A stretch of 52,558 nt of DNA from NCBI GenBank assembly GCA_964591275.1, contig CAZQAE010000036.1, positions 1 through 52,558 of the forward strand, given 5' to 3'. Below are positions 26,121 through 34,028 of this stretch, one piece after another. The notes under the pieces are model-generated. The model was not told the DNA's origin. It made no database searches and saw nothing but the letters and a program-made list of their open reading frames with translations. Position numbers and translations under genes: made by a program. The first letter of the stretch is position 1, and every line of letters starts with the position of its first letter. This DNA is from G963674685 sp964591275 (GTDB taxonomy: Bacteria > Lernaellota > Lernaellaia > JACKCT01).

Positions 26121-26267
26121 CGCGGGTGGCATGGACAAGTCATGGTGAGTGTTAGCGAACAGTGCTTGTCCGTGTCTTGTTTATTTTTAATCAATCTACA
26201 ATGCATCAAACACGGACAAGCGCCCTCAGCGTTGCTTCGGGCCGAGAAGCTTGTCTATGCCACCCGC
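26121..26267. repeat. Dispersed nested inverted repeat, copy 2
   Basis: GCGGGTGGCATGGACAAG at 26122-26139 faces its complement at 26250-26267 with one mismatch (TTGTCTATG). The inner GCTTGTCCGTG (26164-26174) faces CACGGACAAGC (from 26211). It is the same architecture as 8441-8600 but with a different loop sequence. It starts three bases after the stop of the GH105-like gene. Confidence 0.85.
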
Positions 26268-26311
26268 CTTGCCACTATGTCATTTGAGTCTGAAGCGAAA
26301 CCTTGCCTCTG

Positions 26312-26421
26312 TTGTCATTCCGACCGGAACGTAGTGGAGCGGAGGAATCCCTTTAATCATTACGACAACGCCTTAGTCAAAGGGATTCCTCCACTTCGCT
26401 TCGCTCCGGTCGAAATGACAA
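26312..26421. repeat. Dispersed GTCATTCCGACCGGAACG inverted repeat
   Basis: TTGTCATTCCGACCGGAACG opens the element and CTCCGGTCGAAATGACAA closes it. Inner GGAGGAATCCCTTT and AAAGGGATTCCTCC arms are exact complements. It is related to the inner part of the repeat at 12029-12128. It fills the space before the convergent membrane-protein gene. Confidence 0.8.
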
Positions 26422-26496
26422 AGCCTGCGGCGTTATTATCCAGAATGATGAAGTTGGAGAAAGTTATGTATCACCGCATATGAGTAAATTGTGCGG

Positions 26497-28038
26497 TCAG
26501 TCATCCTCGCTTCGCAATTTTAATTCGGCTGCGACCGCGCCTTTGTCGAAGACAAGTGCGAGGCAATCACCTTTTGCGGCTTCGCAAGTCTTTTCCACCG
26601 CATCGGCCGCAACGATTTCAAAACCGGCCACGGAGTTTTTGTAGATCCTCTTAAAAGCCTCAGGAACGGCCAGAAGGTATGCGCCGGGGCTGTAAAAGAC
26701 CGAGTAGTGAAGCTCATCTTTTCGGTTGGCCAGGACCGCCGTCGTATTCTTCGTGATCGTGGGAACCTGCATCTTAATCTCACGCAGCGCATTTTCCGCC
26801 TCTTCGCCGTTTGATCGCATGAGCCGCTGCTTGTCTTGAAAAGCCGAAAGATTCAGTCCCAACGAGGCTAAAAACAAAAGGGCGATAAAACCGCTAGCGA
26901 AAGTTTTCCTTTTTTCGACCGCGTGCGTGAACACGAAAGCGAAGGCCAGACCCGTCAAAATGCAAAAGAATGGATTGGGCTTATACGTGTATAGTTCGCT
27001 GACGCGCAGCATAAAACATTCGGGATACAAAGCGACAAACAAAAATCCGAAAAGCATTAATACGGCATTCCGGTGCAGCGTGTCCTTTTTATACGCAGCA
27101 TACAGGCCGCCGAAAATTGTGGCGGCCAAAATTAACAAAAGGTGCGCGACGAAGGCCAAAAACACGAAATCTTCCCGGCTTGCGGCGAGCTTGTGCGTGC
27201 CGATGGGCGTCAGCATGGATAGGAGCATGAGGGCCGGGTCTTTGAAAAGATTCAATCCCACCTGGAACTGATAGCGGGATTCACCGCCGAATGAGGGCGG
27301 CGCCATCTGCGCCCCGGCACGCATGCCGAAGTAGATGAGCATGACGGCGACAAAGGGCAGCGACAGAAGGATCGCTCGCCGCCAGTCGATTCTCCTCATC
27401 ATTTTATTTGCGCCAATGACAAGAAGGGCCGCAGCGAAAAAACTGACCGCGCCGTCTTTGGCGAGCAGCGCCGCCATGAGAAATACGGAGGCGATGGATA
27501 CACTGATCCACGTTGGAGCCTTGTCCTTGTCGATAAGCGCAATGAGGCTCGCCAATCCGAAGACCGTGCAATAGACCTGCCCCGCGGAGTCGCTGGACAA
27601 AACCGCCATCGCTCCGCTTTGGTGCGCGGAAAAGAGAATCGCCGCGCACAAGGCCGCGAGTTTGCCAAGGCCAAGACGGCGAGCCAGGATCAAAACTAGC
27701 AGGCCGGCGAGGATGTGCCCGATGATCGTGACCGTGTGGTAGAGCTTTGGGGTGAATCCGTGCGCGCGAAGGTTGGACCGGACAAGCAGCATTTCCAGGG
27801 GACGGAAAAAACTCGAATCGTAGGATTTAAAAAAAAGCTCTCCCGCCGGCAAATCCCGAACTTCGTCGACCTTGGTCCAGGAGTTGAAATCGTCGCCGAA
27901 AATCTTGAGGTCATGCGCGGGCGCCAGAAAAAACGCCATGCCTATCATCCACGCCGCAAACAGAATCAGCCAATAGCGATCAACGAACTGAATCGCCGCG
28001 CTTTGCTCGCCGTCATTGTTTTCGATGCGCTGTTCCAC
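26497..28038 (-). CDS. Polytopic membrane protein, GT-C glycosyltransferase-like
   Basis: 513 residues with about nine to ten hydrophobic segments from residue 22 to ~400, then a ~110-residue soluble C-terminal region. The first loop reads FGDDFNSW and later FFRPLEMLLVRSNLRAHG; an acidic pair after the first helix followed by an aromatic-rich amphipathic stretch is characteristic of GT-C enzymes that use lipid-linked sugars. The match is by general pattern, not a confident family call. A role in glycosylating exported proteins or surface polymers is plausible given the Thr-rich exported proteins nearby, but this is inference. Confidence 0.6.
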   Translation of the reverse strand: MEQRIENNDGEQSAAIQFVDRYWLILFAAWMIGMAFFLAPAHDLKIFGDDFNSWTKVDEVRDLPAGELFFKSYDSSFFRPLEMLLVRSNLRAHGFTPKLYHTVTIIGHILAGLLVLILARRLGLGKLAALCAAILFSAHQSGAMAVLSSDSAGQVYCTVFGLASLIALIDKDKAPTWISVSIASVFLMAALLAKDGAVSFFAAALLVIGANKMMRRIDWRRAILLSLPFVAVMLIYFGMRAGAQMAPPSFGGESRYQFQVGLNLFKDPALMLLSMLTPIGTHKLAASREDFVFLAFVAHLLLILAATIFGGLYAAYKKDTLHRNAVLMLFGFLFVALYPECFMLRVSELYTYKPNPFFCILTGLAFAFVFTHAVEKRKTFASGFIALLFLASLGLNLSAFQDKQRLMRSNGEEAENALREIKMQVPTITKNTTAVLANRKDELHYSVFYSPGAYLLAVPEAFKRIYKNSVAGFEIVAADAVEKTCEAAKGDCLALVFDKGAVAAELKLRSEDD

Positions 28039-28141
28039 CAGCGCATTCTAACAATTCAATGCGGTCGGCGGCAAGTCGTGGAAGAAGGGGTGCTTGCGTG
28101 AAATTCACTTCATGTTGATGACGAAAAGCGGGTAGGTTACT

Positions 28142-28207
28142 TCACTGCTCCTTTGCTTCTTTCGCCAAATCATAAGCCTTATGTATGGTGGGCAAGTCTT
28201 TTTTCAT
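28142..28207 (-). pseudogene. Truncated start of an Avd-like four-helix-bundle gene
   Basis: ATG 28207 encodes MKKDLPTIHKAYDLAKEAKE and stops at 28142-28144 after 21 residues. The sequence matches the beginning of four-helix-bundle proteins of the DGR accessory/Avd type, which are normally about 110-130 residues. It lies downstream of the PA-like/FGE gene on the same strand, 16 bases after a hairpin. This mirrors 18343-18412. Confidence 0.5.
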
Positions 28208-28222
28208 TGTCTCAAATATAAA

Positions 28223-28250
28223 TTCAACCGCGCCTTACGGCGCGGTTGAA
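28223..28250 (-). terminator. Strong 12-bp hairpin after the PA-like/FGE gene
   Basis: TTCAACCGCGCC (28223-28234) and GGCGCGGTTGAA (28239-28250) are exact complements around a four-base loop, 31 bases after the stop codon. On the minus strand it is followed by the AT-rich AATTTATATTT, so it can act as a terminator. Its place between the candidate variable repeat and the avd-like start also fits a DGR target hairpin, though its loop (GTAA on the coding strand) is not GRNA. Confidence 0.6.
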
Positions 28251-28281
28251 GGGACTAAGGCTTAAGTGCTTAAGTGATTTT

Positions 28282-31200
28282 TCAGTCTTGGGAACATCGG
28301 AATCCATTTTTGTTAACACTGCTCGTAGGTTCGCTTTTAAACCGAAAGGAAGAGTTCAGATCAGGGTAATAGGTTCTCCAGCTGCCGCCGCGCAAAACGC
28401 GGGACGTACCGGAATCCGGGCCTTGCGGATCGGCGGGCCAGGAGTCCGGCGAATACTCGTTATAATACTCATCATCGTACCAGTCGCTGACCCATTCATT
28501 TACATTGCCCCCCATGTCGTGCACGCCGTAGGGACTGCGCCCATCCGTTGTCTGATACGCGCCGCCGTGGTTGCTGCCGTCGTAGTAACCCACCGGCGTA
28601 GTGCCGTTATCAAAGGGATCGCCTGAGTCCCTGTAATTCGCAGCGTTGGCGATCAATGTTTCGCCCCAGGGATAGATGTAGTGTTCCGCAGCGCCCTTGG
28701 CGGCCTTTTCCCACTCGGCTTCCGTCGGCAGGCGTTTGCCCTGCGCCTCGCAGTAGGCCTTTGCGCCGTACCAGGTCACTTCCACCATAGGGTGGTCCTC
28801 AAAACCCGCATCCGCGGTCCAGACGCCGCCGGATTCGCTGAGGCGCAGGTCAGAAGAATCCGCATCCACGCAATTGTATCCCTCGCAGTCGTTGCCGTTG
28901 GCGGTCAGGAATTCCGCGTAATTCGTATTTGTCACTTCGTATGTGTCGATGTAATATGCCGACAGCCAGACCTCATGCCGGGGTTCTTCATTGTCTTCGC
29001 AAATTTCCCCCGGCTCGCAACCCATCTGGAAGGCGCCCTCAGGAACCAATTTGGTATCACATCGGTCAACGCATTCGAATGATAAGGGGATTGCCGCTTG
29101 CCAGTCGCCGGGAGTCATTTCGGGATTATGATAGAAGGGATTTCGGGCCACGATCAATTCCTGCGCCATAGGCCCTTCGTTAAGTTCAATCTCCAGCTCA
29201 AATCTGTGGGTTTCGTCATTCCATGTCATGGGGTGTAGCACACCCAATCTGAGTAAAGAAACTTCAAGATCCTCGGATTTGAAGAAGTAATCCGTCACAT
29301 AGGCGTAAACGGTGTCGGTCACCGGATCGCAGTCCGGGTTGTGCAGGATGCAATTGGCATTGGCCCAATGGATTGTCGGGGTAGGCTCAAGGGGCGGGGC
29401 CTTGGCGATCACCACGCTGTCTTCGTTCAGGCGAATGTTCATAAGGTTAAAATCAGGATCGGTGACCCAGTCGCTAAAACCATCATACGTTCCCTTGTCA
29501 AAAAGGAAATACCATTCGGACAATGGAGTGATAATTTCCGAAGCGCCTGGTGGAGTGAATTTGATGACCGGCCCCAGGACGGGATCGTCTTCTCCTCCGC
29601 CCGCCCATATCATGGCGTCCCGAAGGGTAATAATCGGCGAATACTCATCATTTTTGGCGAAAACCATGTGTTCGATGGAATTGCCGTCTCCATTATCCAA
29701 AAACAGATGGGCGCATACTTCCTTCGACCTGGGCACATAGTTATCCCATGTTGCCTCAAAGGACCACGTTTGCAACTCTGCGTCCCACTTCTGGACATCT
29801 GCGTCAAGTTGCGTCACATGCAAGGTCACCGGAGCGCCGGTCTCCAGCGATCTCATTTCATCCAGCGTCAGGAAGATATCTTCAGTGCCGCCGAGAACCA
29901 ATGCTGGATTACCTTCCGGTGGGGACTGATCACCCGGATTGAGAGTGTTGATAGTGAAGGGGGATGTAAAGGTCGTCACACCCTTTTCGCCGATTTGTAA
30001 TGTAAATGTGGGAACAATGTTTTTCACCGGGCAGGTTCCGGTATTATAAGCTCGCACGTGGAGCTTGATCTTAGCCGCCTCGGAAGGATTGGTGGATATG
30101 GTCTGAGACCATGAACTTTCACTGACTACGTCGCCGCCTTGAGATTCGGAAGTCCCTGAAGTATAGGAGTCGGACTCTGTGCCTGATTCACTATAGCTTG
30201 CGGTAACCGAACAGCTGGGGCCTGCGAGTGACGCGCCCACCGTAGCCGAAACCCCCACTTCCCAACTTGTTTCATCCGTATGGGAAGTCTCCTGAGAAGT
30301 ATCAGCGCTCCAGTTCGTCCCCTCCGCATGGGAAGTGCCGTCCTCCAGGGTTATATTGGCGTTCAGTGATATGTCGTAACTTTCCAGGACAAAGATGATA
30401 TTCGGCCATGCGGCCACGGCCGGGTGATTTCCGGGCTCCTTAAGGAGAACATCCAAATTCAAACGGGAAACCTCCTCGGAATCAGAGTAGTGGTCCTGGT
30501 CCGTGGATAAAACCGTAGGATCGGTTTTGAAGTAGGTGCTTTCAAAATCCCCATCCCAGAGCAGGAATTTGTCCTGGATCAGATCGTAAAAGTATCCAAA
30601 GTATTCGAGGTAAGTAGCCACGCCATCGCCATCGGGGTCGCTGCCCTCACCGTCATGGTGGCCGTCGTTGTCCATGTCATTGTCAAGGACGTCGATCAGT
30701 TCGTCCGCGTCCACGTCGGGGACCGGGGCTGAAGGGCCGTAAGGATCGGTCGGGTAGGTTCCGAAAATCTCCTCGAAATCATTGTCGAAATCGCGGTCCG
30801 TGTCGGGGAAGGCCGGGTCCGTGCCGAGGGTTTCCTCGACGTTGACGCAGTTTGCATCGGTCTGCGCCGACGGGCTGTAATAAAGGCCGTCCTCGTCCCA
30901 GTCCGTGGCGTCCGGACAATTGTCGCGAACATTTTCGTTCATAGCCCAAAGTTCGCCTAGAGTAGGACCGTCGTCGTCGTCGTCCGCATCATCATTCACG
31001 TCATCGTCCACGTCGTCGTCAACGTCATCATCAACGTCGTCGTTGACATCGTCGTTCACGTCATCGTTGACATCATCGTTCACGTCGTCATCCACGTCGT
31101 CGTCAACGTCGTCGTCCACATCATCATTCACGTCGTCGTTCACATCGTCGTCCGCGTCGTCGTCCGCGTCGTCGTCCGCGTCGTCGTCCGCGTCGTCGTC

Positions 31201-31535
31201 NNNNNNNNNNNNNNNNNNNNNNNNNNNNNNNNNNNNNNNNNNNNNNNNNNNNNNNNNNNNNNNNNNNNNNNNNNNNNNNNNNNNNNNNNNNNNNNNNNNN
31301 CGTCGTCCGCGTCGTCGTCCGCGTCGTCGTCCGCGTCGTCGTCCGCGTCGTCGTCCGCGTCGTCGTCGGCGTCGTCGTTCACATCATCGTCAATGTCATC
31401 ATCGTTAGTGTCGTCGTTCGCAACCTCATCGCCGCCTGAATCGTCGTCGTCATCGTCACCGCAAGATGTCATCACGCTTATGGCCAGGATAAGAGCCAAC
31501 ACAAGAGTCAGTCGAAACCAAGTACTTTTTTTCAC
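28282..31535 (-). CDS. Giant lipoprotein: Asp stalk, anthrax-PA-like pore region, FGE-fold C-terminus
   Basis: One gene interrupted by the assembly gap. It starts at GTG 31535 (AAAGG upstream), has lipobox MTSC, then GDDDDDDSGG and a stalk of DDDA/NDDV units. After the stalk come calcium-binding-like Asp repeats (SDPDGDGVATYLEYFGY). From about 30640 to 29510 the protein follows protective antigen domains 1'-3: HPAVAAWP (PA HPLVAAYP), NTGTCPVKNIVPTFTLQIG (PA NTGTAPIYNVLPTTSLVLG), and a GTEDIF segment where PA has the phi-clamp DDF. An alternating WEVGVSATVGAS/SVTASYS hairpin sits where PA has its membrane-inserting loop. No PA receptor-binding domain 4 is visible. From about 29055 an FGE-fold domain (LVPEGAFQMGCEPG to NGFRCSQD) ends the protein, without the FGE catalytic Cys pair and with a candidate DGR variable repeat. 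Likely an outer-surface oligomerising binding protein. Confidence 0.85.
28290..28401 (-). other. Candidate DGR variable repeat (copy B)
   Basis: This is the partner of 18180-18291, read on the minus strand: 112 nt from CGCGTTTTGCG to GGATTCCGATGTTCCC, same length and reading frame. The variable codons here are rich in A (AGA ACC, AAA AGC GAA, ACG AGC AGT, AAC AAA AAT), as expected if this copy is closer to an A-rich template. Only the 3' end and scattered invariant codons are shared with copy A. Confidence 0.6.
31140..31380. repeat. 12-nt tandem repeat coding DDDA units, across the assembly gap
   Basis: The unit GCGTCGTCGTCC (plus strand) codes Asp-Asp-Asp-Ala on the minus strand and is repeated on both sides of the N run. 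A second, more diverged block from 30970 to 31140 codes DDDV and NDDV units. The left flank stops after base 11 of the unit and the right flank resumes at base 5, so a regular array needs a gap of 5+12k bases. Confidence 0.85.
31201..31300. other. Assembly gap of 100 N within the Asp-rich stalk
   Basis: Exactly 100 N mark a scaffold join of unknown size. With 100 bases the two halves of the gene are out of frame; a true length of 2 modulo 3 restores one open frame. The repeat phase predicts 5+12k (for example 89, 101 or 113), which also satisfies that condition. Confidence 0.9.
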
Positions 31536-31931
31536 TTGCTATACCTTTCATAGTTTAAAATGCTGACGAAATCCCTCCTGGGGACAATATTTGTTTATTC
31601 ACTAACATGAAATTATTTATTATTCAAATATAGCAATAGCCAAATTCACAAGGGTTTTACTGGAGAAAACCTCGCAAGCTATTCGGCATGAAATCACTGA
31701 AAACAGTGGTTTTTATATAAATTGTTCGTTATTGTCATATACTTGCAAATATTTTATAGTGGCATATCGATGATTGGAAATGATGTGCCTGTTCAAAAAG
31801 CAAGTGGGATTCTTTATAAAAAGATTCATTATTTTCATATCGGTAAAAAGATGCATAATGTTCATTTCTATCATAGAAAATGATGTGTCTGTTATGCGGA
31901 AAGTGGGATTTTTTATCGATTCCACATGGAT
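31536..31931. repeat. AT-rich intergenic stretch with two ~95-100 bp tandem imperfect repeats
   Basis: Two units, about 31727-31826 and 31827-31921, each begin TTC(G/A)TTATT(G/T)TCATAT. Each carries GAAAATGATGTG(C/T)CTGTT (first copy GGAAATG) and ends in AGTGGGATT(C/T)TTTAT. The stretch is much richer in A+T than the rest of the window. Short frames here share IKNP and H-rich peptides because of the repeat, but have no start signals. It is the upstream region of the PA-like gene and may hold its promoter. Confidence 0.6.
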
Positions 31932-33233
31932 TCAATCACTTGACTTGCTGAGCGCCGCCGCCATTTTTCGATAGGTCTTAGCCCATTCGGAAAACTTACT
32001 TTCCGATGGATAGTGGCGAACGTGTTTGGTGATCTGCGTGGACTTGAAGATCATCGTGCCGAATTTTTTTGCCAACAGCGGATTTCGCGCCAGGCGTAAG
32101 AGCGGCGCCAGCCACAGTGCGGGTGGGCGTTTGACTTCGTACTGCGTAAAAGTCTGCCGCAAGTCTTCCGCGGTCAGTAGGCCGAGTTCAAAGGTGGCGC
32201 TGCGCTCCTTTGTCGTCAGCCGCAAGGTTTCTAAAGCCATGGCGCGCAGAAAAGTGAATTTTGCGCCGATGTCGCCATAATACTGCCGATTGATCTCCCA
32301 CAGCGATGATCGGCTGCCGCCATCGCGCACCGCGCTGGCGATATGTTCTGAGGAAAGTTTTGGCAGGTGCATGCCCGAAGCGATGCCTTCGCCGTTGAAG
32401 GGTTTGTTTGTCGCGGCGGCGTCGCCCAGGACAAGGACGCCGTCATCCACAAAAGTGGGCGGGGAAAAAGCGAAAGGAATCGTGCCGGTCACGCGGCGCA
32501 AGACTTTTTTCTTTACCTTGAATTGCTGTTTTGCCCACTCGGCGAAGAGTTTTTTGGTCTGCGTGATGGGTAGGGGCCGTCCCATGCCGACAATCCAGTA
32601 GCTGGGATATTTTGCCGTCCAGGCCTGGTGTTCCAAATAGCTGTGAATGCTCTCATCGAGCGTTGGATCGGGATCGCTCCAATATTCCATATAGACAGAG
32701 AAGGCCATCTCGCGGTGGGAAAATGCCATGCTGGGAATATGTCGTCTGACGGCGCCGAGCGCGCCGGATGCGTCGACGACGATGGGCGCTCGAAACTCCT
32801 TCATTCCGCGCGGCGTTTTCGCACGGACGCCTGTCACGCGTCCATTTTCTTTTATGACAGTGGTGACGCGAGCGCCGTAGCTGATGCGCGCCCCGGCGCT
32901 TTTGGCATAGGTGCGCAAAGATCGAATGAATCCGTTTAGGTCCAGCGCCCAGGTTTCAACGCCTTCGACATTCAAGTGGATTTTCGGATTGGGAGAATGG
33001 ATGCAAAGGCCGGGGTATGTGCAGATGATTTTACTTTTTGGCGGCAGTGGAATTTCGGCGTGGTCGAAAGCCTGCCGGTCGAAATGAAAATCGCCGATGT
33101 GCGAAGGCGCCTGGTTGCCCTTTTTCGACTCCAGAGCCAGAACATCAACACCTTGCTCGGCGAATTTCCATGCGGCATAAGCGCCAATCGGTCCGCACCC
33201 TACAACAATCACATCGGCGCAGTTTTTGGTCAT
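31932..33233 (-). CDS. FAD-dependent oxidoreductase, geranylgeranyl-reductase-like
   Basis: 433 residues; AGGAGG lies just before the ATG. The dinucleotide-binding start is VIVVGCGPIGAYAAWKFAEQG with ALESK at the end of the second strand. LVLGDAAATNKPFNGEGI (GD motif) closes the FAD site. This combination is typical of the geranylgeranyl reductase family, which saturates isoprenoid chains, and of related flavin hydroxylases. The preceding methyltransferase gene (31 nt apart, same strand) suggests a two-step modification of a lipid or quinone-like isoprenoid. The substrate is inferred. Confidence 0.87.
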   Translation of the reverse strand: MTKNCADVIVVGCGPIGAYAAWKFAEQGVDVLALESKKGNQAPSHIGDFHFDRQAFDHAEIPLPPKSKIICTYPGLCIHSPNPKIHLNVEGVETWALDLNGFIRSLRTYAKSAGARISYGARVTTVIKENGRVTGVRAKTPRGMKEFRAPIVVDASGALGAVRRHIPSMAFSHREMAFSVYMEYWSDPDPTLDESIHSYLEHQAWTAKYPSYWIVGMGRPLPITQTKKLFAEWAKQQFKVKKKVLRRVTGTIPFAFSPPTFVDDGVLVLGDAAATNKPFNGEGIASGMHLPKLSSEHIASAVRDGGSRSSLWEINRQYYGDIGAKFTFLRAMALETLRLTTKERSATFELGLLTAEDLRQTFTQYEVKRPPALWLAPLLRLARNPLLAKKFGTMIFKSTQITKHVRHYPSESKFSEWAKTYRKMAAALSKSSD

Positions 33234-33264
33234 TGCGGCCTCCTGGAAAATAAACTCATGGCTA

Positions 33265-33864
33265 TCATCGCTTTATCGCTGCGCCCCGGAAATAACCGCA
33301 GAATCTTTCTATGCGATCTTCGATTTGCAGTCCTTCCTGTTCGCAAGCGATCCTGAAATCATCGTCATTAAAACGGTCTTCTTTCGGGTGCTCGGTGAAA
33401 ATACGGTATCGGAGCGTGTCGAGCTTTGTCTTGGGAACTTCCTCGAAAAGGAACTGGCCTCCCGGTTTGAGAAGCCTGCGGATTTCCGCGATGCATTTTC
33501 TCCAACGGGGAATGTGGTGGATGATGCCGAAATCCAACACCAGATCGAAAGACTCGTCATCGAAAGGAATATCAGTGGCGTCGGCAACGAGCAGTTCAAG
33601 GCTTTTGTCGTACTTTTCGCCCAGGCGTTTTTGCGCTCGACTGACTTGCGCCGGGTCTAAGTCAAAGGCCGCGACGCTTACGGATTTGAAGATATCAAAG
33701 GCCATCTCAATATCCACACCCTGGCCGCAGCCGACAACGAGGGTGCGTGGATCATTGAGGGGCGCCGGCGCCAGTCTCAACAGTCTTGGCGCTTCGTAAT
33801 AGCGCTGGATCGAGGCCCTGATCGGATTGTTCATCAAAAGCGTTTCAAACCAGTTGAGTTTCAT
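33265..33864 (-). CDS. Class I SAM-dependent methyltransferase
   Basis: 199 residues. Motif I is TLVVGCGQGVD, an acidic loop AAFDLDP closes the second strand, DATDIPFDDESFDLVLDFG covers motifs II/III, and LLKPGGQFLFEE is the post-motif strand of the methyltransferase-11 group. The first ~40 residues (NWFETLLMNNPIRASIQRYY) form an amphipathic N-terminal helix region seen in small methyltransferases that act on lipids or quinones. It is followed by the geranylgeranyl-reductase-like gene, probably in one operon. Confidence 0.87.
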   Translation of the reverse strand: MKLNWFETLLMNNPIRASIQRYYEAPRLLRLAPAPLNDPRTLVVGCGQGVDIEMAFDIFKSVSVAAFDLDPAQVSRAQKRLGEKYDKSLELLVADATDIPFDDESFDLVLDFGIIHHIPRWRKCIAEIRRLLKPGGQFLFEEVPKTKLDTLRYRIFTEHPKEDRFNDDDFRIACEQEGLQIEDRIERFCGYFRGAAIKR

Positions 33865-33911
33865 GGTCGGCTCTTAGGGTGTTGGAGCAGTTTTAACTGC
33901 GACTATTAAAC

Positions 33912-34009
33912 TGTAGGAGCGACATTCTTGTCGCGACCATAAGCGAAAATCCGATCAGTTACGACAAGAATGTCGCTGCCACGTTCGCGACAAGAATGTC
34001 GCTCCTACA
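33912..34009. repeat. 25-bp perfect inverted repeat of the TAGGAGCGACA type
   Basis: TGTAGGAGCGACATTCTTGT-CGCGA (33912-33936) is exactly mirrored at 33985-34009, and a third partial unit (ACGACAAGAATGTCGCT, 33961-33977) lies between them. Related TAGGAGCGAC palindromes are scattered in many proteobacterial genomes as REP-like elements. It lies in the gap between the methyltransferase start and the aminotransferase stop. Confidence 0.85.
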
Positions 34010-34028
34010 CTCCTGGCGAACATATCAT

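Noticed and set aside
30970..31380. CRISPR array
   Set aside because: The 12-nt units are contiguous without spacers and code Asp runs in frame.
31140..31535. Separate short protein ending in a Thr/Arg repeat
   Set aside because: The Thr/Arg part is a frame artefact of the 100-N gap; the repeat phase joins it to the downstream PA-like gene.
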